Of a stretch of DNA of 64,000 nt, positions 42,912 through 52,600 are shown piece by piece. The DNA comes from Nocardia grenadensis NBRC 108939 (GTDB lineage Bacteria; Actinomycetota; Actinomycetes; Mycobacteriales; Mycobacteriaceae), in NCBI RefSeq assembly GCF_001613445.1, contig NZ_BDCJ01000019.1, positions 186,001 through 250,000 on the forward strand, written 5' to 3'. The position numbers and the translations under genes were made by a program. Every line of letters starts with the position of its first letter. Position 1 is the first letter of the stretch. Below the pieces are notes generated by a model. It was not told where the DNA came from, ran no database searches, and saw only the letters and a program-made list of their open reading frames with translations.

Positions 42912-44261
42912 TCAGGCGCTGCGCCGGACCAGTCCGTCGGTGCCGATGCGCACATGATCGCCGGTATGGAACCAGCTACCGGTGAAACGGTCGGCCGTGC
43001 GCTGCGGGTCGTTCCAGTAGCGCCTGGTCACATTGGGGCCGCGGCACAGCAGCTCGCCGCGCCCCGACACGGCCTCCGGTCCGTACAGCGCCAGCTCGGT
43101 ACCGCCGAACGGGAACCCGAGCACCGTACCGTCGGCGTCGGAGGCCGGGCCGGCGGTCGGCCCCAGCGCAAGGCCGATACCGCTGGTCTCGGTCGCACCC
43201 CAAACCGCCCACTGCCGGGCCGCGGGGAAGACCGCACCCAGATCACCGGCGGACGTCGCCCCGGGCTCCCCGGTTTCGGCGCGACGACCGGCCGTGCTGA
43301 TCCGGATCACCCGTTCGGTGCACAATCCACCGGCCCGTCCCGCGGCCAGCTCGGGCAGCAGGCCGCCGAGAACACGGGCACTGGCGGCGAGCGTATCCAC
43401 ACCTTCCTCGGCGATCGCCGCCGCCACCGCGCCGGTGCCCTGGGCCAGGACCACGGTGCCGCCCACCGCGAAGGTGGGCAGCAACTGGTCGACACAGCCG
43501 CTGGCGTGGGCCAGCGGCTGTAGCACGAGGTTGCGCATCCCGTCGGTGGGCAGATCGAGGGCGGCGACCATCGAGCGGATCGCGGAGAGCAGATTCTCGT
43601 TGGTCAGTTCCACCCCCGTCGGCACTCCGCCGGCCCCGGCACCGCTGGTGTAACAGAGCAGCGCCAGATCGCCGAGCGACGCACCGTCATCGATGAACGC
43701 GGCGCCGGCGGGCAGATCGGCGGCCCACCGGCTGTCGCTGCGGGTGGCGCCACAACCCCGGTCGGGCGGGCCCAGGACGAAATCGGCATCGCTGTCGGCG
43801 ATGACCTCGTCGGCCGCCTCCTGCGGCAGCCCGTGATGGACCAGAACCGGTACCGCCCCGCTGAGCAGCGCTCCGAGGAACGCCTGCACCCAGCGCACCC
43901 CGGGGGGCATATGCACCGCGACCCGGTCCCCGTAGCCGATCCCGTGCTCCTGCAGCCCACCGGCCACCCGGGAGGCCGAATGCCACAGCTCCCGGTAGGT
44001 CAGCCGGCCGCCGCCGACCTCGACCACGGCCTCCCGGTTGGAGAACGCGTGCACCTGGAGATCGAGGAGCTCGGTGAGGGCGGGACCGAGATTGCCGTAG
44101 CGCAGGACACCGTCCGCGCCGCGCGACAGCGGCGCGGCGGCGCCGGCGTCGACGATATGGAACTCCACCGGCTCCGGCCGGCGGCCGGAGCCGGTGGACT
44201 GCCGTGCCGAGCCGGACGGACCGGCCGCGGGCCCGATGGTCGTGGTCGTACTGCCTTGCAT
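42912..44261 (-). CDS. Acyl-CoA synthetase-like adenylating protein without the C-terminal domain
   Basis: A 449-residue member of the AMP-binding (ANL) superfamily. It retains the large domain: LTYRELWHSASRVAGGL, YTSGAGAGG in place of the phosphate-binding TSGTTGxPKG, VWGATETSGIG (A5-like) and HTGD (A7). It stops about 10 residues after HTGD, before the hinge and the roughly 100-residue mobile domain that carries the A10 catalytic lysine. The nucleotide loop also lacks its lysine (VPTGVELT). GGAGG five bases before ATG 44261 shows it is still set up for translation. Its end abuts the convergent phosphatase gene, so the missing domain is not encoded downstream. It is likely inactive alone or an evolving pseudogene. 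Confidence 0.75.
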   Translation of the reverse strand: MQGSTTTTIGPAAGPSGSARQSTGSGRRPEPVEFHIVDAGAAAPLSRGADGVLRYGNLGPALTELLDLQVHAFSNREAVVEVGGGRLTYRELWHSASRVAGGLQEHGIGYGDRVAVHMPPGVRWVQAFLGALLSGAVPVLVHHGLPQEAADEVIADSDADFVLGPPDRGCGATRSDSRWAADLPAGAAFIDDGASLGDLALLCYTSGAGAGGVPTGVELTNENLLSAIRSMVAALDLPTDGMRNLVLQPLAHASGCVDQLLPTFAVGGTVVLAQGTGAVAAAIAEEGVDTLAASARVLGGLLPELAAGRAGGLCTERVIRISTAGRRAETGEPGATSAGDLGAVFPAARQWAVWGATETSGIGLALGPTAGPASDADGTVLGFPFGGTELALYGPEAVSGRGELLCRGPNVTRRYWNDPQRTADRFTGSWFHTGDHVRIGTDGLVRRSA

Positions 44262-44292
44262 CGGACCTCCGCACAGTCGAACAGCCTGACAC

Positions 44293-44318
44293 TTGTGACT
44301 ATATGATGCAGATCACAA
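44293..44318. promoter_or_regulatory. Inverted repeat in the promoter of the adenylating-protein gene
   Basis: TTGTGA (44293-44298) and TCACAA (44313-44318) are perfect inverted arms 14 bases apart, 32-57 bases before the start. A possible -10, TATAGT on the minus strand, lies between them. The arms resemble half-sites of CRP- or GntR-type regulators, but the spacing is not that of CRP. Confidence 0.4.
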
Positions 44319-44378
44319 ATTCGGGTGCGGAGTCGGCGAATCGCCCGGGCCGATGACGAAATCGTCACCCGGTGTGTG

Positions 44379-45173
44379 TCAGCGCCCCCGGTAGGTGGCC
44401 TTCCCGGGTCCCAGTTCCAAGAAGCTGCGCACCGCCCGCGGCAGGTCCTCGGTGGCGAACAGGTCACCGGACACCTGCGGGGTCACCGAGTCCGCGTGCG
44501 CCACCCCACCCGACCGCCACGCCTCGATGATCCGTTTGGTGGCGGCATGCGCACGGGTGGGCCCCTCGGCCAGCCGGTGGGTCAGCGCGACCGCCGCAGT
44601 GTCGAGATCCTCGTGAATCTGGTTCACCACACCCCATTCGCGCATGGTCTCCGCGTCGTACAGGTCACCGGTCATCACCAATTCGCGGGCCCGGCCCGAC
44701 CCGGCCCGTTCGGCCAGCCGCTGCGGCCCGCCCATCGACGGCGTCAACCCGACCACGATCTCCACCAGCCCGAACTTCGCCTTCGGCGCGGCCAGGATCA
44801 GATCGCAGGCCAGCGCGATCTCGAACGCCGCGGTGAGGGTGAGCCCGTGCGCGGCGAACAGCACCGGGCAGGGCAGTGCCTCGATCGGATGGCCGATCCG
44901 GGCGAAGAGGTCCTGCCACAGCTGGGCCCCCTGCGCGGCGGTGAGACCGTCGAAGGTGTGCACATCCACCCCACCCGAGACCACTTTGCCCTCGGCCCGG
45001 ATCAGCAACGCACGCGGCGGCCGTGCCGACAGCTCGGCGAGATCCGCGACCAGGGCGTCGAACATGGCCTGATCGAACAGGTTCAGCGGGGGGCTCGCCA
45101 GCGTCAATGTGGCGACTTCGGCACCGCCGGCGGTGACCGTGCGTTCCAGCCGGGTGGGTTCGGTAGCGCTCAT
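44379..45173 (-). CDS. Enoyl-CoA hydratase/isomerase family protein
   Basis: A 264-residue crotonase-fold protein. The oxyanion-hole segments are VVSGGVDVHTF and the helix starting LFAAHGLTLTAAFEIALACD. KFGLVEIVVGLTPSMGG follows, where the family often has a catalytic glutamate. The start MSATEPTRLER was chosen over longer in-frame sequence. It lies upstream of the adenylating-protein gene on the same strand, separated by a 117-base promoter-like region, so the two may belong to one fatty-acid or CoA-ester function but are probably transcribed separately. The substrate is unknown. Confidence 0.85.
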   Translation of the reverse strand: MSATEPTRLERTVTAGGAEVATLTLASPPLNLFDQAMFDALVADLAELSARPPRALLIRAEGKVVSGGVDVHTFDGLTAAQGAQLWQDLFARIGHPIEALPCPVLFAAHGLTLTAAFEIALACDLILAAPKAKFGLVEIVVGLTPSMGGPQRLAERAGSGRARELVMTGDLYDAETMREWGVVNQIHEDLDTAAVALTHRLAEGPTRAHAATKRIIEAWRSGGVAHADSVTPQVSGDLFATEDLPRAVRSFLELGPGKATYRGR

Positions 45174-45286
45174 ACCGTGATTATCGGGTATGAGCGGGGG
45201 CCCTCCGTGGCTACGCTCCGCTACCGCCTCCGGGCCTGATCCGCTCATACCGTCGGCTCATGGGCCCGCCCTGCGAGACTGGTGCC

Positions 45287-46312
45287 ATGACCGACTCGGA
45301 AACCGAACAGGGCACCTACGTCGAACCGGGCGAATTCACACGCGACACCAACTACATCACCACCCGGATCACCGCCGACGGCCGCGACGGCTACCCGGTC
45401 GAACCGGACCGGTACCGGCTGATCGCCGCCCGCGCCTGCCCATGGGCCAACCGCACGCTGATCGCGCGCCGCCTGCTGGGCCTGGAATCGGTGATCTCGC
45501 TGGGCCTGTGCGGACCGACCCACGACAAGCTCAGCTGGACCTTCGATCTGGACCCGGGCGGGGTGGACCCGGTGCTGAAGATCCCGCGCCTGCGCGACGC
45601 CTACCTGGCCCGCTTCCCCGGCTATCCGCGCGGCATCACGGTGCCGGCGATCGTCGATACACCGACCGGCCAGGTCGTCACCAACGACTACGCGCAGATC
45701 ACCCTGGACTTCTCCCTCGAATGGACCGAGTACCACCGCGACGGCGCGCCGCAGCTCTATCCGGAAGCGTCGCGCGCCGAGATCGACGAGGTGAACGCCC
45801 GGGTGTTCCGCGAGGTGAACAACGGCGTGTACCGCTGTGGTTTCGCCGGCGCCCAGGATGCCTACGACGCCGCCTACGACCGGCTCTTCACCGCCCTGGA
45901 CTGGCTGTCGGACCGACTGACCGGGCAGCGCTATCTGGTCGGCGACACCATCACCGAAGCCGATATCCGACTGTTCACCACCCTGGCCCGGTTCGACCCC
46001 GTCTACCACGGCCATTTCAAATGCAACCGCAGCAAACTCAGCGAGATGCCGGTCCTGTGGGCCTACGCCCGAGACCTTTTCCAAACCCCTGGTTTCGGCG
46101 ACACCATCGATTTCACCCAGATCAAGGACCACTACTACAAGGTCCACACCGACATCAACCCGACCCGGATCGTCCCCAAGGGACCGAACCTCGCCAACTG
46201 GCTCACCCCCCACGGCCGCGAATCACTCGGCGGCCGCCCCTTCGGCGACGGCACACCCCCACCACCCCCGGTCCCGGCCGAAGTGGTCCCGGCGGACCAC
46301 GGGGCCCGGTAG
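45287..46312 (+). CDS. Xi-class glutathione S-transferase / glutathionyl-hydroquinone reductase-like protein
   Basis: A 341-residue protein of the YqjG/ECM4 family. The catalytic cysteine stands in AARACPWANRTLIARRLL, with the family features VPAIVDTPTGQVVTNDYAQI, LEWTEYHRDGAPQLYP and the C-terminal NPTRIVPKGP. Family members remove glutathione from hydroquinone conjugates. Organisms of this group make mycothiol instead, so a mycothiolated substrate is more likely. ATG 45287 begins the conserved part. It is divergent from the enoyl-CoA hydratase. The tail after about residue 315 is Pro/Gly-rich. Confidence 0.87.
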   Translation: MTDSETEQGTYVEPGEFTRDTNYITTRITADGRDGYPVEPDRYRLIAARACPWANRTLIARRLLGLESVISLGLCGPTHDKLSWTFDLDPGGVDPVLKIPRLRDAYLARFPGYPRGITVPAIVDTPTGQVVTNDYAQITLDFSLEWTEYHRDGAPQLYPEASRAEIDEVNARVFREVNNGVYRCGFAGAQDAYDAAYDRLFTALDWLSDRLTGQRYLVGDTITEADIRLFTTLARFDPVYHGHFKCNRSKLSEMPVLWAYARDLFQTPGFGDTIDFTQIKDHYYKVHTDINPTRIVPKGPNLANWLTPHGRESLGGRPFGDGTPPPPPVPAEVVPADHGAR

Positions 46313-46474
46313 ACGGGAACGCCGTAGGTGCGACGGGGCGCGAACTGTGGACAGTCCGGCGGGTCAGTGGACAGGAATCGATGCGTATGGCCGCCGAGCA
46401 GTGGGCTAGTGGGCTCGCTCCCTGAAGAGTGGACCTGCTCGCAAAGGTGAGCGGGCGGGCTTGCACGCGAAGGT

Positions 46475-46908
46475 GCTGTGTTTTTTGGCGCCGCCTGCGG
46501 CGGCGCGGGGTTGAGGCCCCCTTGGTCTCGCCGTTTCGGCCTCGAGACTCGAGCCTTCGGCTCATGCGCTTTCGAGGCCGAAACGGCGAGACGGGCCTCA
46601 ACCCTTTGAGGTGTCTCGTAAGACTCTCGACGCATGCGGGTTGCGTCGGCATTCGATGATCGGATCACATGCCGACTCGTTCGAATCGGAGGCCGACTCG
46701 ACCACCCCACCGGCCTGGCATCTGATCGCTTCCACGAATAGCGGCCCTCTCGTGGTGCCGAGTCTTACGAGGCCCTGAAAGGGTCGAGGCCCGTCCCGCC
46801 GTTCAGGCCTCGAAAGCGCATGCGCGAAGCGCGAGTCTCGAGGCCTTAACGGCGGGACCAAGGGGGCCTCGACCCCGCGGCGCCGGAGGCGCCGCCAATA
46901 AACACAGC
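46475..46908. repeat. Head-to-head pair of about 150-bp palindromic elements
   Basis: Two diverged copies lie in inverted orientation, 46475-46626 and 46760-46908, around a 133-bp centre. Each copy folds on itself. The left has an 8-bp hairpin (46488-46506), a 12-bp stem (46508-46519 with 46593-46604), a 21-bp perfect stem (46525-46545 with 46572-46592), a five-base bulge (ccttg) on one side and a small inner GAGCC-TTC-GGCTC hairpin. The right copy mirrors this at 46781-46792/46864-46875 and 46793-46813/46838-46858, with hairpin 46877-46895. Differences between copies are compensated across the stems. No protein is encoded. It could be a MITE-like or REP-like element or a structured RNA. Confidence 0.85.
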
Positions 46909-47006
46909 GTCGGAACCCGGGAAAGGGGTAGTCCGTTACCAGTCAGAGCGAACGTCCGGCCGCCGTGCCCTACAGTGCACAGAGGCCGTAGAGGAGGGAT
47001 GACGCC

Positions 47007-47798
47007 GTGCGTAACGGGGCATTGGAAAAGGCCGTGGTCGAGGCGCTGGATCACGGTTCCCGGCTACAAGCACCCGCCGTCGCCAAGTATGTCGCGCGTT
47101 TGCGGCGCGCACATCCCGACGAGTCGCCCGCGCAGCTCGTCGAGCGGCTGGAACGCCAGTATCTGTTGGCGGTGACCGGTAGCGGTAGCGCGGTCGGGGC
47201 GTCGGCCGCGATTCCCGGAGTGGGGACCATCGCCGCGTTGGCGGCGGTGAGCGCGGAGACCACGTTCTTCATGGAGGCGTCGGCGTTGTTCACGCTGGCG
47301 GTGGCCTCGGTGCACGGGGTGCGGCCGGAGAACACCGAGCAGCGGCGGGCGCTGGTGCTCGCGGTGGTGCTCGGTGACACCGGGATGGAGATCGTGCAGA
47401 AGAGTGTCGGGACCTCGGCCAAGAACTGGGGCACCGTATTCGCGAACAAGATCCCGGGTCTGTCCGGGATGAACGATTCGCTGCTCAAGCGGTTCATCGT
47501 CCGCTTCATCACCAAGCGTGCCGCGCTGATGGCGGGCAAGGTGGTGCCCGCCGGGATCGGCGCGGTGATCGGCGGGGTCGGTAACCGGGCGCTGGGCAAG
47601 GCGACCGTCAACAACGCGCGCAAGGCGTTCGGCCCGGCACCGGCGTATTTCCCGGACGAGATGGTGATCGACGCCCAGGTGCCGACCGTGCTGGAGCAGC
47701 CGAAGAAGTCGCTGCCGCAGGGCGCGCCGAGCGAGCCGGCGCGCGATGAGGTCGGTGTGCGTGAGCGACGGACCCAGCCACCGGCCGGGCCGCGGTGA
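47007..47798 (+). CDS. Conserved membrane-associated protein (Rv1249c-like)
   Basis: A 263-residue protein of unknown function. An N-terminal helical part is followed by glycine-rich hydrophobic segments (GSAVGASAAIPGVGTIAALAAVSAETTFFMEA and VVPAGIGAVIGGVG) that look like membrane-inserting hairpins. The tail is polar and Pro-rich. It resembles the protein encoded next to kgd in M. tuberculosis (Rv1249c, from memory), and kgd is about 5.6 kb downstream here. GTG 47007 has GAGGAGGG eight bases upstream. Its stop overlaps the start of the ABC ATPase gene (GTGA), so the three genes 47007-49527 form an operon. Confidence 0.7.
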   Translation: MRNGALEKAVVEALDHGSRLQAPAVAKYVARLRRAHPDESPAQLVERLERQYLLAVTGSGSAVGASAAIPGVGTIAALAAVSAETTFFMEASALFTLAVASVHGVRPENTEQRRALVLAVVLGDTGMEIVQKSVGTSAKNWGTVFANKIPGLSGMNDSLLKRFIVRFITKRAALMAGKVVPAGIGAVIGGVGNRALGKATVNNARKAFGPAPAYFPDEMVIDAQVPTVLEQPKKSLPQGAPSEPARDEVGVRERRTQPPAGPR

Positions 47799-48748
47799 CG
47801 CCCTCGGCGCGCCCGGCGATCACGGTCCGGGGTCTGACCAAGCGGTACGAGGATTTCAGCATCGGCGCCCAGGACATCTCCTTCGATGTCGCGGCGGGTA
47901 CCTGCGCGGCGCTGGTGGGTCCGCCCGGTTCCGGGAAGTCGACGGTGGCCGGGATCCTGCTGGGGCTGCTCCCGCCGACGGCCGGGTCGGCCACGGTGAC
48001 CGGCGGCGGCCGCAGTTCGGTGGTGGGTGCCGTCCTCGCGCCGCGTGGTCTGCATCCACGCCGGACGGTCCGCGATCATCTGCGGGTCTACGCCGCCGCG
48101 GCCGGCTGCCCGGACCGGCGGGTGCGCACCGTTCTGGAGATCACCGGTCTCACCGAGCGCGCCCGCGCCGTCCCCGACGATCTGTCCCCCGGCGAGGAGA
48201 CCCGCGCGGCGCTGGCGACGGCCCTGCTGCCCGACCCGCGACTGCTGGTGCTCGATGATCCCGCCGCCGGTATGCAGCTGGGCGAACTGTCCTGGTTGCA
48301 GGGCTTCCTGCGGAGTCACACGCGACGCGGCGGTACCGTGCTGTTCACCACGCCGAGCCTGGTGACGGCCCTGCCGATCGCGGACCATCTGGTGGTGCTG
48401 AGCGGCGGGTCGGTGGTCTATCAGGGCAGCCCGGCCCGGCTGCGGCGCCGTAACCCGGATCGTCTGGTGGTGGCGTCGTCCTCGTCCATCGCCGTCGCCA
48501 CCGCCCTGGCCGCCCGGGGTTTCACCGACGCGGTGATCCGGCCCGACGATCAATTGGCCGTGGCGGACGCGACCGAGGACGATATCGTGGCCGCCGCCCG
48601 CGCCGCCGATGTCCGGCTGGACCACATAGTCGCCGATCGGATCCATCCCGACCGGGTGCTCGCCTCCCTGACCCATGCGGCCGCGCCGCAGCCGGTCGGG
48701 CCCGGTATGCCGCCGCCCACCTCTCTGCCGTACGGGGTTGCCCGATGA
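47795..48748 (+). CDS. ABC transporter ATP-binding protein with atypical motifs
   Basis: A 317-residue ABC-2-type ATPase. Walker A GPPGSGKST is intact. The signature is LSPGEETR instead of LSGGQ, and Walker B reads LLVLDDPA with Asp in place of the catalytic Glu. The usual Q-loop glutamine is not evident (LAPRGLHPRRT). ATP binding therefore looks likely but hydrolysis may be slow. The C-terminal 90 residues resemble the extra domain of drug-exporter ATPases. GTG 47795 overlaps the preceding stop by four bases, and its own stop overlaps the permease ATG (ATGA). Confidence 0.82.
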   Translation: MTPSARPAITVRGLTKRYEDFSIGAQDISFDVAAGTCAALVGPPGSGKSTVAGILLGLLPPTAGSATVTGGGRSSVVGAVLAPRGLHPRRTVRDHLRVYAAAAGCPDRRVRTVLEITGLTERARAVPDDLSPGEETRAALATALLPDPRLLVLDDPAAGMQLGELSWLQGFLRSHTRRGGTVLFTTPSLVTALPIADHLVVLSGGSVVYQGSPARLRRRNPDRLVVASSSSIAVATALAARGFTDAVIRPDDQLAVADATEDDIVAAARAADVRLDHIVADRIHPDRVLASLTHAAAPQPVGPGMPPPTSLPYGVAR

Positions 48749-49527
48749 TCGATATCGTCCCCGCGGAACTGATTCCGCCGGTCCTGTCCGAGTACCGCAA
48801 AGCGGTGACCCTGCGCTACACCCGGGTGCTGGCCGGAGCACTGGTCGCGATATCGATCGTGACCGCTTCGGTGACCGCGATCATGGCCGGGCCGCGTGAC
48901 CCGGACAGCGATCCGGTGACCGGTACCGCGACCATCGGGCTGTATCTGGCGCTGTTCGCGGTCGTGCTGGCGGCGGGTGTTTTCGGGGCCGCGGGCGCGG
49001 CGGGCGAGCACCAGCACAACACGCTGGTGACCACCGCGCTGTTCACGATGGACCGGGATCGGCTGGCCGGGTCGAAATATCTGGTGACCGCCGCCGCCGC
49101 GGTCGTGGCCGCGCTGGCGGTCGAGGTCGCGGCGATGGTGTGCCTGCTGCTGTTCGGCCGCGGCAAATTCGAGATCACAGCCGCCTTGTTCGGGGTGCTC
49201 GGTGGCGGTCTGCTGGCCGCGGCGTGCTGGGCGGTGATCGGCACCGGGCTCGGGCTGCTGCTGCGCTCGCCGGCCCTGGCGGGCGGCGCGGTGCTGGGGT
49301 GGCTCCTGCTCGCCGAACCACTGCTGTGGGTGGTGACCGCCGGGATCGGGCTGCCGGGCGCGGCGACGCTGCTGCCGGGCGCGGCGACGCTGAGTACCGT
49401 CCTGGTCGGCTCGTTCGCCGACAGCGATCTGCTGGCCCCCACACCGGCCGCCATCGTGGTGCTGCTGTTGTGGTCCGTCGGAGTCGGCGCGGCCGGCTGG
49501 TGGGCGCTGCGCCGGGCCGAACTGTGA
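48745..49527 (+). CDS. ABC-2-type permease
   Basis: A 260-residue integral membrane protein with about six hydrophobic segments (for example YTRVLAGALVAISIVTASVT, VAALAVEVAAMVCLLLFG and AAIVVLLLWSVGVGAAGWWAL). ALFTMDRDRLAGSKY matches the cytosolic loop of ABC-2 permeases. It overlaps the ATPase gene by four bases and forms an exporter with it; the substrate is unknown. Near the C-terminus a 21-bp direct duplication gives LPGAATLLPGAATL. Together with the Rv1249c-like gene upstream it may serve an envelope function. Confidence 0.8.
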   Translation: MIDIVPAELIPPVLSEYRKAVTLRYTRVLAGALVAISIVTASVTAIMAGPRDPDSDPVTGTATIGLYLALFAVVLAAGVFGAAGAAGEHQHNTLVTTALFTMDRDRLAGSKYLVTAAAAVVAALAVEVAAMVCLLLFGRGKFEITAALFGVLGGGLLAAACWAVIGTGLGLLLRSPALAGGAVLGWLLLAEPLLWVVTAGIGLPGAATLLPGAATLSTVLVGSFADSDLLAPTPAAIVVLLLWSVGVGAAGWWALRRAEL

Positions 49528-49620
49528 TCCGCTGAGCCTGTCCCGGCGGGAGCGCCGGGAACAAGACCTTGTCGCCGGGTGTCGTTATGGTCGATGACTG
49601 GTCCAGGCGAAGAGGGGCTC

Positions 49621-52600
49621 ATGGGTAGCGGTGCACGGCCGGGATGGCTTCGCAGGCTGTGGTCGGAGTGCCGGCGCTACGGGAGCACGCTGGCCGGTAT
49701 CGCCGTGGCCCTGGTGGCCGGCGCGGCGGCCGAGATCGTCGCACCGCTGCTCACCAAATGGGCCGTGGATTCGGCCACCAGCGGCGCCACCCGGGTGATC
49801 GGGATCGTCGCGGGACTGCTGGCCCTGCTGGCGGCGGGCCGGTTCGCCGCGTCCTTCGGGCGGCGGATGCTGGCCGGCAAATTGTCATTGGACGTCCAGC
49901 ACGGGCTGCGGGTGCAGTTGCTCGGTTCGTTGCAGCGGCTGGACGGCGCCGGTCAGGACGCGCTGCGCACCGGCCAGGTGGTTTCCCGCTCGATCACCGA
50001 TCTTCAGCTGGTGCAGTCGCTGCTGGCGATGGCCCCGCTCTCGGGCATGTCTTTTCTGCAGTTCGTGCTCGCCGCGGCGGTGATGCTGTGGCTGTCGCCG
50101 CCGCTGGCGGCGGTCGCGCTGCTCATGGTGCCGCTGGTGATCGTGGTGGTGTACCGGATGCGGCCCCGGCTGCACGCCGCGACCTGGTCGGCCCAGCAGC
50201 GGGCGGCCGAACTCGCCCAGCATGTGGAGGAGACGGTCACCGGGGTACGGGTGGTGAAGGGGTTCGGCCAGGAAGCCCGCATGGTCGATGTGCTCGAACA
50301 GCACGGCCGCAGGTTGTTCGCCGAGCGGATGCGCGCGGCCCGGATCAACGCCCGCTTCTCCCCCACCCTGGCGGCGATCCCGCAGGCGGGCCTGGTGGTG
50401 GTGATCGCCGTCGGCGGCTGGCTCGCGCTGCACGGCCAGATCGGTCTCGGCACCTTTCTCGCGTTCAGCGCCTATGTCACCACCATGACCACCACCGCCC
50501 GCACCATGGCGTCGGTGCTCATCCTGGCCCAGCTCACCCGGGCCGCGGCCGAACGGGTGTATCAGGTGATCGACGCGGGTCCGGCGGTGGCCGACCCGCC
50601 GCGGCCGGTCGCCGTGCCGGAGGGCCCTCTGGGGATCGAACTCGACGGGGTGAGCTTCGGCTTCGACACCGCCCAACCGGTGTTGCGCGACCTGGACCTG
50701 CGGGTCCGGCCGGGCGAGACGGTGGCGATCATCGGACCGGCGGGGTCTGGCAAGACCACGCTGTCGCTACTGCTGCCCCGGTTCTACGCGCCCGATGCCG
50801 GCCGGATCCGGCTGCTGGGCACCGGTACCGCGGAACCGGTGGATATCGCCGAGGTGTCCGCCGCGCAGTTGCGGGCCGCAGTGGGCGTGGTCTTCGACGA
50901 TCCGTTCCTGTTCAGTTCCAGCGTGGCCGCCAATATCGCTCTCGGCAGGCCCGACGCCACACCGGAGGAGATCCGGGCGGCCGCACGACAGGCCGCCGCC
51001 GACGAGTTCATCGAACAGCTGCCGGACGGCTACGACACCGTCGTCGGGGAACGCGGGCTCACCCTCTCCGGTGGGCAGCGGCAGCGCATCGCCCTGGCCC
51101 GGGCATTGCTGGCCCGGCCGCGCATCCTGGTCCTCGACGACGCCACCTCCGCGGTGGACGCGGTGACCGAGGCCGCCATTTTCGGTGCACTGCCCGATCA
51201 GGGCGCCCGCACCACCATCATCCTGGCCCATCGCGAGTCGACCCTCGCCCATGCCGACCGGGTGATCCGCCTGCCCGAACCGGACACGGTGCCGGTCGCC
51301 GGCCCGGTCTACCAGCCCGACCGGCTGCCCGCGCCCGCGTCCGCCGACCGCTTCGGCCCCACCCCCGACCTCAGCGCGACCCCCGAACTGCGCCGCGCCA
51401 TCGACGCGCTCCCCGCCGCCACCGAACGGCCGGGTCTGGACGAATCCCGCCTGCGTGAACCGGATCCGGGGTTCCGGCTGGGCCGGCTGCTGTGGCCGGT
51501 GCGGACCCTGGTGCTGGCCTCGGTGGCCCTGCTGGCACTGGACGCGCTGATCGGGGTCGGCTTCCCGCCGCTGGTCCGTCATGCGATCGATGCCGGGGTC
51601 ACCGAGGGGCAGCCGGGCGCCCTCACCTGGTCGGCCGCACTCGGTACCGGGCTGGTGCTAGCGGGCTGGGTGGTGGCCGCCGCGACCACCCTGCTCACCT
51701 CCCGCACCGGCGAACGGGTGCTCTACGGACTACGCGTCCGCAGTTACGCCCACCTGCAACGGCTCGGTCTGGACTACTACGAACGCGAACTGTCCGGCCG
51801 GATCATGACCCGGATGACCACCGATGTGGACGCCCTGTCCACCTTCCTACAGACCGGGGTGTCCACCGCGCTGGTGAGCGTGCTGTCGCTGGGCGGTATC
51901 GCGGTCGCCCTGGTGGTGATCGATCTACGGCTCGCCCTGGTGGTCCTGCTCGGGGTGCTGCCGCCGCTGATCATCGCCACGGCGGTCTTCCGCCGGGTCG
52001 CCTCGGTGGCCTACACCGTCTCCCGGGAACGGGTCTCCACGGTCAACGCGGATTTCCAGGAGAACATCGCGGGGCTGCGAGCGGTACAGGCCAATCGGCA
52101 CGAACGACTCGCGGCGCACCGGTTCGCCGAGTACTCCACGAAGTACCGGCGCAGCCGGATGCGGGCCCAGCGCGCCATCGCGTTGTACTTCGCGTTCGTG
52201 GCGGCGTGGACCGATCTGGCGCTGGCCCTGGTGGTTTTCAGCGGGGCGCACGCGGTGGCCGCCGGCACCACCAGCACCGGCACCCTGGTCGCCTTCGTGC
52301 TGTATCTGGAACTGCTGTTCGGTCCGGTCCAGCAGCTGTCGCAGGTGTTCGACGGATACCAGCAGGCGCGCGTGGGCCTGCGCCGCATCGGCGACCTGTT
52401 GCGGACCCCGTCCTCCATCCGTGCCGATCCGCCCGGTGCCGATCCCATCACCGCGGGCTTGCGGGGTGATCTTGCTCTCGACGCGGTACGGTTCCGCTAT
52501 CCGGGCACCGAGCGTTTCGCTCTCGACGATGTGGATCTGGCGGTCGCGCCCGGACAGTCGCTGGCGCTGGTGGGCGCGACCGGCGCCGGGAAATCCACCA

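Noticed and set aside
46429..47054. Short reading frames inside the palindromic repeat region
   Set aside because: They are symmetrical by-products of the inverted repeats and are interrupted differently in the two copies.
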